64,000 nucleotides of DNA from Dasypus novemcinctus. Taxonomy: Eukaryota > Chordata > Mammalia > Cingulata > Dasypodidae. Below, piece by piece: positions 50,276 to 61,628 of the stretch; position 1 is the first letter of the stretch, and each line of letters starts with the position of its first letter. Under the pieces are notes generated by a model, which was not told the origin of the DNA, did not search any database, and saw only the letters and a program-made list of their open reading frames with translations. The stretch is from the NCBI RefSeq assembly GCF_030445035.2, contig NC_080682.1:34516770-34580769 (forward strand). The letters are read 5' to 3'. Both the position numbers and the translations under genes were made by a program.

Positions 50276-50856
50276 ATAAGACAAACTTCTTTGGAAAAAC
50301 ATTTGCAAGTAACCCTCTTAATGTGTTCTAATTCATGGTGATGAATTCATGGTGATATTTAATCTGTATCTAGTTTGTGAATGTCCTTCTCCCAGCTAGA
50401 ATCACATATTGTCCATGTAACAATATGGCAATGACTAATATAAGAGAGAAGCTACATTTTATTGCCTTGTATCAAACCAATGTGTTTCGTGTCTCTATAA
50501 GAGAAAATTTTGTACATTGAGTGTTAAATGGCATTATAAAATTATGTATCTACTCTTTTTATTAAGTAAAATAAGGTGGAGACTGTATGATTTTATCAAG
50601 ACCCTGAGGGAAAGAACGATACTAAGAACATAGTTTATTTAAGGATGTTGCATGTCTTCAAATTATATCACAAATCAATAGAGAACAAAAGATTTCCAAT
50701 AAATGGTATTGTGAAAATAACCATACCTTTTGGGAAGAGGTGTTAGACAAATCCTTGTTAGCAATCATTCACTCAGAAAACACACAAAATGACATAAAAT
50801 CCAATAAGTTTAAGGCATATGTTAACTTTTAAAATCGTACAAATTCAAGTTAAACT
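50276..50856. other. Spacer E, copy 3
   Basis: No gene seen; aligns with 5195-5640 and 25040-26400. Confidence 0.6.
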
Positions 50857-51288
50857 TGTAAGGGTAAGGCCAAATTGGGAAAATAGGAATAGAACTACAT
50901 TAGGAAATAGGAATTGCAAGTGCCTTCAGATAAATAAATAACATAGGGCTGCTCCCAAGAAAAGTAACTATAAATAACATGGGGCTGCTCACAAGAAAGG
51001 GACCAATAAATAACATGGGACTGCTCACAAGAAAAGGCTTTTTAAAAAAGAGAAAAAATAGATACACTATCTTCAACTAACCGCAGTGTTCCGCTTCTGT
51101 GCCTGCTTGCTTGCTCGCTTACTAGTAGACCCCCCCCTCCTAAAAGGCTATAAAACCACCCTTCCCTTAGACTCGGGGCTGCTCTCTCCTCTGCACAGGT
51201 AGAGGCAGTTGCCATGCAGCTAATAAAAACTCTCTAATTGGCTTCCAATCCTGAGTTTGAGTGTAATCAATATCGTCAGGCTATAACA
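50857..51288 (+). mobile_element. Solo LTR, family C
   Basis: 432 bp with TG...CA ends (TGTAAGGG to GCTATAACA), TATAAAACC near 51149, AATAAAAACTC near 51222. Target duplication AACT (50853-50856 and 51289-51292). The second copy in the window is at 55158-55623 in reverse. Not in copy 2. Confidence 0.88.
50934..51041 (+). repeat. 36-bp tandem repeat, three units, in the LTR U3
   Basis: Units start with ATAAATAACAT at 50934, 50970 and 51006, followed by GGGCTGCTC and CAAGAAA. Confidence 0.9.
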
Positions 51289-51292
51289 AACT

Positions 51293-52270
51293 GTAGGATA
51301 GAGCACAATTCATTTTGACTGATTTATTCTTTAAACTGTAAAAAAAAAAATTTAATACATAAAAATTAAACTATCCATAAGGAAGCATACTTAATATATA
51401 ACACTACATAATATACACTAAAAAGTGATAATTTTTCTAAAATAATTCTTAGCAGTCAGTGTTCTTAAAATATAAAATATCTTACAAATCATTATGAAAA
51501 TAATACTGAGTGGAATTTTGGCAAAGTTCTTGAACAAAAATTCACAACATATTTGTGAAATACCCCTATTATTTTTTATGTGCCTGATTTTCCTGTTGAC
51601 AAGTAAGTGATCTATTCTCCTGGATAACATCAGCATTAGAATGTTTCCTGAAACCCTATTATGTCCTCAATACATTATTGCAGTGAAAATATTTACATAT
51701 TTTTCTTGGTGATTCATGCAATTTGAATATATCATTTTATTTGACAGCAGAAAATAAATGAAAAGTAAAGTTAAAAGACACACTTATATCTGTATGGTAT
51801 AGTCATGTATGTTTTTCACTCACCCCTTCCTAATTCTGAATCATCCTTTCAATTCTATCATATTAGCAAAGTCATCAGCTTCTAAGAGAACATTTTATTG
51901 ATGAGAAAAATTCCTTTTGAAACAAGCTGCCCAGCAGAGCTTCATCTTATTGAGTATAACTATGAACAGCCAAGGAAACTTACAAGGCTAATTATTTTAT
52001 AGAAATTATGCAGAAAGCATTAGATTTATTATTAGAAATAGAACCATGGAACTTCAGTTACCTAGATCTTTGTGGGTCACCACCACTAACACCACCACCA
52101 CCATCACCATCATACCACAGTACAAATGTTACAAAGTATCAATTGCATCTGTGATTGATAAATTGCAGTAAAAACAGAAAATTGTTGATGCTTACTTTTC
52201 AGTTCTACTGATTTATTAACTCAAAATTAGAAAAGAAATGGTTAAAGGAATCTCTTCTATATTTCTCCCT
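51293..52270. other. Spacer E, copy 3
   Basis: No gene seen. 51350-51690 aligns with 5690-6040 and 27255-27500; 51700-52170 with 7100-7500 and 27530-27830. A short (CAC/CAT)n stretch lies at 52080-52120. Confidence 0.65.
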
Positions 52271-53330
52271 GTGTCTTAATTTCTTTATTTTATCTTCAAT
52301 GAAATTTTAAGATACAGAAAAGTCATATAAAGTCCCATATACCCAATGCTCTCCCCGCTTTCCCATCCCTTATTAAGACCATTTTACAGGTGGATAGTAC
52401 ATTTGTTACAACTGATGTACAAATATTGAAACATTGCTACCAACCATGATCAATGGTTTACATTATGGTTTACATTTTGGATTGTAAACTTTTATAGGTA
52501 TTGATGAAACTTGAAGTGGCCTGTATCCAGTTATTGCAAGACCATGCTGAGTAATTTAAATGCCCTAAAAATACCCTTCTTTGTATCTATTCTATTCTTC
52601 CTGCCCCATCCTGTTGGAGCCTAGGGTAACCACTAAGTTTCCATTATTGAAGAATGAGATTCATAGCTACTTGCAATAATATTGAGGGATTGATATATTG
52701 GTCTGTTTTCTTATATCAAGCATTTCCTACTGTTCTCAAGGGATTCTTGTCCCTCTAATTGAGAACATAGCAGGACTCCCTAGATTGGTAGTTTGATGTT
52801 TTCTTTATTATGTGGGTCTCCACCTATTGTTATAACACACTATGACCTGATGGACACTTATATATTCCATAGAAGCCTTCCCTAGGTGTGTCATGACCCT
52901 TATACCCCCTGACAACCAAAACCTACACCAGTGACTCTTCCCTGCCATATTTGCCAAAAGAACATCCCAATATTGTACTTTTAATAACAGACCTGCAAAT
53001 CCCCAGAGTCCACCGCTCCTTCCCAGACACTTCCCCCAGTTCTACGGCTGATCCAACCCAACCCCTCCATCATACTCTCAATCACAGACAAGCACCACAG
53101 AACCCAATCACATCACTGCACCACAGTCACGCTCATCCACAGCCCAAATACACCCTTCTACCTTATCATAGATTTTGCCCATATGGGTATTGACCTCACC
53201 ATCCTCTACTCCCTTTTGGTCTTCTGTAGACCTATGTTCCAGACTTACTCTCTCTGTGAGTCTGCTCAATTTGCTTAATTCATATTAGTGAAGTCATGTA
53301 ATATTACAGGGATGAAAGATACAATGCCTA
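52271..53330 (-). mobile_element. LINE-1 3' end and 3'UTR
   Basis: T-rich left edge, AGTCCCATATACCCAATGC, GTACATTTGTTACAACTG, GGTTTACATTATGG: an L1 3' end on the minus strand. 52690-53310 continues into the 3'UTR and matches 25500-26080. Confidence 0.65.
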
Positions 53331-53389
53331 AAAATTAATTTTTTATTTCAAATTTTTAGAAAAATTTATATTTCATTGGTTATTTTTAA

Positions 53390-55085
53390 AAAACCATCTC
53401 AATTTTTATTAAATTTATTTGGTTATTTTGTTGGCTTCATTTATGGAGAGGTTTTGGATCACAGAAGGGTCACAATAGTGGCAGGAGAGGATCAGTGCTA
53501 CTACAGGGTGTAGGTGATGGGGGGATGCAAGGGAAGGGGTTAACCTGGGGCGTGCCTCTAAGGCATATGAATATGCTCAAATGAACTTGGGGCATTTTCT
53601 CTGTGAGTGGAGATCCACACAATAACTGAAAGAATGTTGAATTCCCATCCTGGAGAGTTCTGCTACATTCTCTAATAGGACAGTAAGAATTCCCTGAAGG
53701 CAAGGGCAGTGCCTAGTCAAGAAAAACAGACCATTACACCAGGCCCTTGATATTGATGATTGTACTTATGAACATTTTCTTGTGACATTGAAACTAAATC
53801 TAGTACTATATACTGCCTAAGACTTACCTTCTGAAAGCCTTCTTGTTGCTCAAATGTGGCCTCTTTAAGCCAAACTCGGCATACAAATACACTACCCCCA
53901 CTCCCCCCGCCCCTGCATCAGAAGGAATTCCTAAAATGAGCATTCCTGGCATATCAAGGGATTATTACCAAGCACCATTGAGCAATGCATCTGGAAAAAA
54001 AAAACCTTGACCAAAAGGGGGAAAAGGCAAATACAAATGAGTTTTTATGGCTAAGAGATTTCAAAGTGAGTCCACAGATCATTCTGGAGGTTAAATTTAT
54101 GCAAGTCTCAGCAGGATCCATTTGACTGCCACAGTAAAAGTGCCTCAAATAGCATAGCAGGACTCCTGAAGGCTCTAGAGACATCCAGAAACTATAAGCA
54201 GGGCAGACAGATTAGGAATATACCACCCTACCAGTGGGCCTTACTTTGGAATTTATGCTCCCCAGTGTGACACATTTAAACTCATTTACAGGTTCTCTAT
54301 GCCTGGTTTTTCTGCCCCTTTTATTTGAACTTATAATTAGCACTATACTCTTTAAATATATTGATGTGGGCTATGGGTGGCAGGCTCTTTGTCTCTTCAG
54401 AGGTAACCTAAACTATCTGTGACTTGTGGGTGTGGGATGATGAAAGGTTGCAGTCCTGGCCTTGGTGAGCAGGAAACAGTTTAACAATGCAAGGTCTATA
54501 AACTTTAAGTATTTAGGGGAAATGCAAACAAAATATGCTAAAAGCTTATCGAATGCCTGAGGTCCATGCTAAAAACTTACTAAGATGTGGAAATATATGC
54601 TAATTCAAGCCTATTGAGAACTGAAACAAAAGGACCATTTGGCCTTTCCTCTCTGTATAAAAGGGACTAACAATCTTGTTCGGGGCTTGGGATTCAAACA
54701 GAAAGTTCCCGAGTCCGGCCGGCCGTCAATAAACCATTTTTCCTTCTCAAAATCATTCCTGAGTCCTGGCCTCTCTATACTCAAGTAATTGAACTTCTCT
54801 CAAATTCTACAACAATATGACTCAAGGAATTATATCTGTATTGTACACTTTGTCATAACCTACAAAATTGTGCAGGATAGCATATAAACTATAATGTAAA
54901 CTGTAGTCCATGGTGAGTAGCCTTGCTTTATAGGTGTTCATCAATTGTAACAAATGTAGCACACAAATGCAGGATGTTGTTAATGTGGGAAAGTGTGGGA
55001 GAAGGAAAGAGTGGGGAATACAGGGATCTCATATTTTTTCTGTAACATTTATGTAATCTAAAGTTCTTTAAAATTTTTTTTAAGA
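53390..55085 (+). mobile_element. LINE-1 3'UTR and 3' end, split by an LTR
   Basis: 53390-54361 matches 10730-11330 and includes TTGAATTCCCATCCTGG and GTGCCTCAAATAGCA. After the LTR at 54362-54814 the sequence resumes as an L1 3' end (CATAACCTACAAAATTG, ATAATGTAAACTGTAGTCC, AAAATTTTTTTTAAG) to 55085. Several hundred bases expected between the two parts are missing, so an internal deletion occurred. It lies head-to-head with the minus-strand L1 at 52271. Confidence 0.6.
54362..54814 (+). mobile_element. Solo LTR, family A
   Basis: 453 bp, TGATGTGGGC to CTACAACA, flanked by ATAT (54358-54361 and 54815-54818). Inserted in L1 sequence, giving a relative age: younger than that L1. Confidence 0.9.
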
Positions 55086-55157
55086 ATCTCTTCTTTCCAT
55101 TGTAGATTGCAAGTCCCTCAGAAGTTGTGGTTGTTCCTTTGCCTCATCTCCAAGTCT

Positions 55158-55623
55158 TGTTATAGACCAGCGATATTGACCAGACTCAGACTTTGAATAG
55201 AGTTCCAATTGAGAGCTTTATTAGCTGCATGGCAACTGCCTCGTCCTACGCAGAGGATAGAACAGCGCAAAGTCTCAGGGAAGAGGTGTTTTTATAGTCC
55301 TTTAGGAAGTGGGGGGTTTAGCAATCAAGCAGGCACAGAAGTGGAACACTGTGGTTAGCTGAAGATAGTGTATCTATTTTTTTTAAGCTCCTTCTTGTGA
55401 ACAGCCCATGTTATTTATTGGCACTTTTTGGGGGAGCAGCACTAAGCCCTAAGTTATTTACCGGTACTCTTCTTGGGAGCAGCCCTAAGTCCTAAGTTAT
55501 TTATTGGCACTCTTCTTGGGAGCATCTTAAGCCCTAAGTTATTTATTTATCTGAAGGCACTTGCAATTCCTATTTCCTAGTGTAATTCTATTCCAATTTT
55601 CCTAATGTGGCCTTATCCTTACA
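55158..55623 (-). mobile_element. Solo LTR, family C
   Basis: 466 bp, reverse orientation, flanked by GTCT (55154-55157 and 55624-55627). It interrupts the string CTCCAAGTCTTCCTCTCC; copies 1 (near 7615) and 2 (near 27985) keep it whole, so the insertion is private to copy 3. Confidence 0.9.
55411..55545 (-). repeat. 43-bp tandem repeat, three units, in the LTR U3
   Basis: Units start (plus strand) with TTATTTA at 55411, 55454, 55497 and a partial fourth at 55539. Equivalent to the 36-bp repeat of the sister LTR plus a 7-bp CCCTAAG-type extension. Confidence 0.85.
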
Positions 55624-55627
55624 GTCT

Positions 55628-56313
55628 TCCTCTCCATTCTTTAGGCTGTGATGATACTTTGGAGAGTATACACAATGCACACCCAAGACATTTTTACTCA
55701 GTGGAGGGACTGGAGGCCAAGGGGGGAAGGGAAAATGGAGGATTAGAAAGATGTGGACAGGAGAGGAGAAGGGATTTCTTCTTGTTTTAGAAATATTATT
55801 TATGTGAATCCGGCAGAAATAGACATTTGGTTGTGGCTAACAGCTTCTCTTCATTTCACCACTTTCTTCAGAGTCTGGAGCAGCAGACCTAGTGTTGACT
55901 CTGTTGGGACATGCCACCAGAGGCCTAAATACTACGAAGGCCTAAGTCACCCCCAGAGGCCCAGACACCCTGAGAGCCAATACACTTTCTCAACAGCATC
56001 TGAATGTCTCTTAATATAAGTATAGTGGCTGTTTCCTGCAGTTATAATCAGTAAATTATATACAATATCTCCATTGTACTCTTTTAGCCTTCAAATAACT
56101 AAAAGTTCCGGTATTAAATCCCTCTAGGGAGTTGTTTTGGTACATGACTCCTAAATGGCATAATACTTATAACAATATGAGATAATTTTGAACCAGCTCA
56201 CAGTATTTGAATATGGATGAATAATAAATTAAATAATTATTATTCATCCATTTAATTAGAAATGCAGAGAAATTATAGTATGCTAATGACAGTTCAAGAG
56301 AAAAAGATAAATA
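55628..56313. other. Spacer E, copy 3
   Basis: No gene seen; aligns with 7630-8280 and 27990-28820 (AACAGCTTCTC, TTTCACCACT). Confidence 0.7.
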
Positions 56314-56317
56314 ACCC

Positions 56318-56835
56318 TGTAAGAAACAAAGATTAGTTTAGTTTTCACATAAAGGAAGAAAATATTGATTAATGTAACCTGGCAGCCTACTGCCTCAGTC
56401 TCCCACTCCCGGGTTAAACAACAACAGAGGAAACCAGCTTAAGCCAGTCCTATAGGCAATAAAAAAGATGCCCAAGAAAGAGCTAAGTCAATAACATTTC
56501 AGCACTAAACTCTATTCCTTATTTGACAAAGGGGGGCAGGTAAAAACTAAAATGGTTGGAATGTGATGGGGGAAGTGGTTAATCACAAAATTTTGTGCCG
56601 GAAAGTTAGATCTTCTTGGATAGGCTGTAACATCTGAAGTCTCCAATCTATGGAGAAACAGAGGAAGGCCTTGTGTGCTAAGCTTAGGGGTATAAATTGT
56701 GTCATTTTTCTTTGTTCGGGGATCCAGCCATGTTTTCTGGTTGTGCGCTCCTTCTTGCAAGATTGAGAATAATTCGTTTCTTCTCCACAATCAGGTGAAC
56801 CTTATATTCTTCCAGAAGAAGATTTCTTTCTAACA
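56318..56835 (+). mobile_element. Solo LTR, family D
   Basis: 518 bp, TGTAAGAAAC to TTCTAACA, with GAGAATAATTCG in the polyadenylation position. Target duplication ACCC (56314-56317 and 56836-56839). Copy 2 has the uninterrupted site near 28820. Related to the nested segment at 17690-18180. Confidence 0.85.
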
Positions 56836-56839
56836 ACCC

Positions 56840-57850
56840 CAGGCCTCAAAGCCTTCAATTACATAGACACTCACTAAGAACCTCCTATGTTACAATGAGC
56901 TGTCATATGTCAAATATATTGTCATAATTTATTCCTAGTTTATGTTGTGAGGTTGCCAGTATTATATAATATTTAAACATTAGGTGACTGAGAACTGGAG
57001 AGCTTAAATTATTTACCAAATATAAAAAATCATGGTCAAAACACCAACCCAATATTTCATGTACCCAAGCTTATTACTTTTCTCTTATCATTACTAGTAG
57101 AAGGAAAGAATCTGCTTTTAAAAAGTAGTTGTAATATAGAGAGAGACATGAAAAAAAAAAAAGGAAACACAATTAAAGTATCATTTAGTGCACAGTAATT
57201 TTGAATAAGAGGAAAGAGTTGTGGTCTACCCACGGATGGAAAGGGTGAAGTAAGGGCAGTTCAGCAAGAGCAAAGACACTTTCAAAATACATGAATAAAT
57301 TCATAGAAGTCCACTTGTAAGCCACAGGAAGAATTTTATCCCTCTGATTAGAATGTTGGCTAAGAAAAAGATTAAATAGGAAGAGAGTCACAAATGGTAC
57401 CACTATTATTAGTGGTTATATAAATGATTACAAGCATATAACTTGTGAAAAAGAGAAATATAATTTTCAAAAGGATCATAGATTCCATGAAGATTATGGA
57501 AACAAATTGTAATTCTAATGAATTATTTGCTAAACTAATGAAAACTAAATGCTAAACTATAATTGCTAAATTATAGAAAACTAAATGCCTAAGTCTTAGA
57601 AGTATCATTTCTCGTATACAGTAAATACAAAACAGATTGAAGAAAAGCAAAATGTCAACGACCATTTTAAATTTTGCTCCACCCTACTCTTGAAAATTGA
57701 AAAATCACAAAAATATGTGAATCAAAAAGATGCATTCATAACTACCTATCTAGTTACTACTCCTTTCACTGTAGTACTACAAACCCCACCTCTCACCCCT
57801 CTACTTCCCTTTGGAAACCTTCCCTTTGGAAACCTTAACACTGTTTTTCT
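56840..57850. other. Spacer E, copy 3 (last part)
   Basis: No gene seen; aligns with 28830-29790. An 18-base duplicate CTTCCCTTTGGAAACC occurs twice in tandem near 57805-57835. Confidence 0.7.
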
Positions 57851-58813
57851 TTAAACAAACAAACAAGCAAACAAACAAACAAAGAAACAAACAAGAAGTT
57901 TTTCAGAAGATATTTTGAAACCCACCATTTTCCTGAGAGCTGCTTTCACATCCTTGTTCCTCAGGCTGCAGATCAGAGGATTCTGCATGGGAATCACCAC
58001 TACATAGAACACCTTGGCCAATTTATCAGTTCTCAGATTGTAGTCAGAACTGCAATAAATGAAAAGGAGTGTGTTACATGGAAGACAACGATGGCTATCA
58101 GGTGAGAAGTTCAAAAGGAAAACGCTTTGCACCATCATTCTGCAGAGCACATCCCTAAGACAGTGATGAGAATAAACAAGTAGGATGTGAGGATAATCAA
58201 GATCATGATGATCTTATAGAAACTGATGACAACAATTACCAGCAGCAAATTAAAGACATATCAGAGAAGGCATAAGATGGGGGGTAAATCACAGAGGAAG
58301 TAGTTAATCATATTTGATCTATTGAATGGAATCTCAAGAGCTAAACATGTGAATCAGAGAAGACACTGTTCGACAGAGATAGCAGGCAGACACCAGTCCC
58401 AAACAGAGCCTCTGGGACTTGACCACTGTATACAGCAGTGGCCAAAAAGTAATCATAAGCGATCATGGCCAGCAGAATGACCTCTGTGGTCATACATGTG
58501 CAAAACAAGTAGAATTGTACAGTGCATCCTAGGAAGGAAAAAGCCTTTACCCTTGTCTAAGATATTGGCCAGCAATTTTGGCACAATTGTGAAGGAGCAG
58601 CAGAAATTGCGAAGGATGGGTGGTGCAGGAAAAAGTACAAAGGTTGTGCAGCTGAGAGCTGGCTTGGATCATGGTGATCATGCCCAGGTTGCCCATCACT
58701 GTGCCTCCATAGATGAGAAGGAATACCAGGAAGAGAAAGACATTCAGCTCAGGGAGGTCTGACAATCCCAGGAGAATGAACTCTGACACAGAGCAGCAGT
58801 TTTCTTTCTTCAG
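57851..58813 (-). pseudogene. Olfactory receptor pseudogene type A, copy 3 (class II, family 5/8-like)
   Basis: The codon aligned with the initiator is CTG at 58813-58811, so the start is lost; the following [19 protein letters not shown] is well preserved. The TM1 segment ([10 protein letters not shown]) reads openly to about 58610, then a frameshift. An 11-bp deletion near 58441 removes bases just after the MAYDR-type motif. Unlike copies 1 and 2, the NYFLCDLPP cysteine is kept. The C-terminal end is open from 58150: [19 protein letters not shown], then KISS, where the stop of the other copies is replaced by GAA, and the frame runs on through the (AAAC)n repeat as a Phe/Val/Cys/Leu-rich tail to TAA at 57853-57851. 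Not functional. Confidence 0.92.
57853..57896. repeat. (AAAC)n microsatellite
   Basis: About ten AAAC units with a few interruptions, immediately 3' of the type A OR. Confidence 0.9.
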
Positions 58814-60544
58814 GTCTTCCCTTTTTGGGGGTTAGATAAAAAGAAAAAGGAAAAAACTATTCTAAAATTCTTTATTCATTAGATGATCCAAATTAGATTA
58901 TTTGCTCTCTCCTAACCACAGATATGGGAATATTAAGAAAGTTAATTTTGTCAATAAGCTATAGGGCATTGCTTTAGTTTATGAGGAATTCAGAAATTAT
59001 AAATTACGTATGAATAAATATCACAGTTTAGCTCACAGATAAAAAGAAACATTAAAATTAGTGACATCAACAGAATCCTATATGATTCTTTAAACTCATA
59101 TTCTACTCTTTAGGAATTGACATTGAATCACTCAAAAGAAGTTAAACTATTTAATCAGCTTTATTGCTACTTGATTTCAAATCTATTTCCCTACTTACTT
59201 TCTTCACTCAATTATCCATACCTAGAATCCGAGAAAATAAGGTGTACAATATATGACTTTCTGAATTGCCCATTGAAGTAATGGGATAAATACTTCTTTA
59301 TGTTTGTTAACCCAGAAGTATTTATTCATTTTGTATTGATATCTATAGATGTAGAAAACAATTCTGATACTCTTAATAGGCATTTTTAAAATAAAACATT
59401 AGCATTGTATTTGTGTTCATTCTGCTCTTCAATATCTGTCAGGGTTTAGGGAAATGAATAGTCTTAAATATCTTCCTATAACTATGATCATTTCTTGTAA
59501 CTATGACCTTAAAACCTGAAAAAGACAATTTTGACATATTAATTTCACTACTTCCAGTCTATTGCAAGAACTGATTAAAGTTGTAAATAGGAATTATTAC
59601 CAATAATCCTACTGATGCATTAAAACATTATTTATGATATCAAACTTGGAAAGTTAAATAAGAGGGAGATAGTCAAAACTATGGCACATATATATTATGG
59701 AAAACTATGCAGCTATTAAAATGATAATGTTGAAGAATTTTTAGTGACCAGAAAAATGACTGTGATAACATTGCAAGTTAAAAAATATTGAGTCAGTATG
59801 CACAGACAGAATAATACAAATCCATACTTAGGTTGTATTGCATATGTAATTCTCATAATAACTTTGAAAGACAAATATTTTACATCCATTTTTTAAAAAG
59901 AGAAATTTGTGATCTTTCCTGAACTTTTACAAATTATAAGTATATATGGAGTGGAGTGGGGAAGGACAGTAGCATTTTCTTAATCAGAAAATGATGCTTT
60001 CCAGTCACTGAACACAGCAAATACTACCGACCCTAGTTTGTACATACATGACTTTATAAGAACTAGTATGGGTAAAAGAGAATCTATAAACAACAAAGTA
60101 TTTCCCCCATTCTATAGCTGATTTAGAGGAGGTCAAGAATACATACACATAGAAATCAAAGACTGATTCCAATGATATGGATATTCCTAACAGTTTAAGA
60201 ATTTTATGGGTATAATTCTTTATAGGTGAATCCATGTTTAAATTCTTAACATTATATGTATTTTCCTAAAATTAATCTGAGAATGCACTGAGGTTAAGAA
60301 GCATGAGTTGGTTCTCCTTTCCCATCAAGAAACTTTTAAAATTCTCTTTTTTCATTAAAAAAAAAAGGAGATTTTCCTCCTATCCATTTACAAACTACCA
60401 TGATGAATTGCCATTGAGAAATACATCAAAATGAAAATAAACTTCCTAACTCAAAACAAAAAGACAATTTGAATATTATTATAAGATGCTTTTTTTTAAT
60501 CATAGCAACTTAAACATATGGTATTTCTTCTTGTTTCTTCCTGG
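58814..60544. other. Spacer D, copy 3 (first part)
   Basis: No gene seen. 58814-60200 aligns with 30716-32060 and 60235-60544 with 34770-35105. About 2.7 kb of copy 2, including two solo LTRs, has no counterpart here. Confidence 0.65.
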
Positions 60545-60965
60545 CTTTGTCATTTTTCTTTCTATTAGGGATTGAATCATGTCCCCAACAAAAGGCATGT
60601 TTTGGTCCCAACTCTGCTTCTGTGAGTTTGAACCCATTTGTAAATAAGATCTTTGATGATGTTATTAGTTAAGCTGTGGCCAAACTGAATGAAGGTGAAC
60701 CATAATCCAATATGACTAAAATTCTTATAATCAAAGATAATTGGACACAGAAGAAAAAATCAACAGAAAACACAAGAACTAAGCACTGACTGCAGTCAGT
60801 CCAGATTGCCAGTCTTCAGTGGGAGGTCATTGTTCTGTTTATGTCTTGATTTTTGACTTCTCCTTGCTTCAAAACAATTAGTCAATAAAGTCCTGTTATT
60901 TAAACAAACCCATTGCATGGTCTTTGTTTTAGCAACCAGAAAACTAAGACACTTTCCTTGGAAAT
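60545..60965 (+). repeat. Old MaLR-like LTR relic (twin of 35106-35520)
   Basis: GGGATTGAATCATGTCCCC, GTTATTAGTTAAGCTGTGG, CCATAATCCAATATGAC, GTCAATAAAGTCC. The match to 35106-35520 shows it was in the ancestral spacer. Confidence 0.6.
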
Positions 60966-61201
60966 TAATGGCCTTAGACATATATTTTAGCTTATATGGT
61001 AATGTTTCAAAATCAGATATAGAAAAGTGATAATATTTAACATTCTTTCTTTTACCCCCCAGCAATTGTCACAGGATGTATCACTCCTGAAAAAGAGTCC
61101 CATGAGAGTAAAACTGTAAGAACATCTCTGAAAATAGTGTTTGTACTAATGGCTTTCATCAGCTAGTAAATCCACTCACATCAAAGCTGACTTGCCTTTT
61201 T
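60966..61201. other. Spacer D, copy 3
   Basis: No gene seen; aligns with 35520-35760. Confidence 0.6.
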
Positions 61202-61212
61202 GTTTTAGTTTT

Positions 61213-61617
61213 TTATTTAAATTTCTCTCCCCTTCCCCCCTCTCCCCAGTTGTCTTCTCTTCCATGTCCATTTGCTGTGTGTTATTCTGTGATTGTTTCT
61301 ATCCTTATCAGCGGCACCAGAGACCTCTGTTTCTTTTTGTCGCATCATCTTGCTGCGTCAGCTCTCCATCTGTATGGTGCCATTCTTGGGCAGGCTGCAC
61401 TTTCTTTCACTCTGGGTGGCTCTCCTTATGGGGTGCACTCCTAGCTTGTCGGACTCCCCTACATGGGAGACACCCCTATGTGGCAAGGCACTCCTTGTGC
61501 ACATCAGCACTGCGCATGGGCCAGCTCCACACGGGTCAAGGAGGCCCGGGGTTTGAACTGCGGACCTCCCATTTGGTAGGCAGATGCTCTATCCATTGGG
61601 CCAAGTCCACTTCCCTC
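61213..61617 (-). mobile_element. Long tRNA-headed SINE (DAS-like)
   Basis: The minus strand begins with a tRNA-like head: A-box-like TTGGCCCAATGGATAGAG and B-box-like GCAGTTCAAACCCCG. A body of about 330 bp follows and the tail lies at 61213-61225. Target duplication GTTTTAGTTTT (61202-61212 and 61618-61628). Best preserved of the long SINEs here. Plus-strand frames over it (up to 158 codons) are not genes. Confidence 0.85.
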
Positions 61618-61628
61618 GTTTTAGTTTT

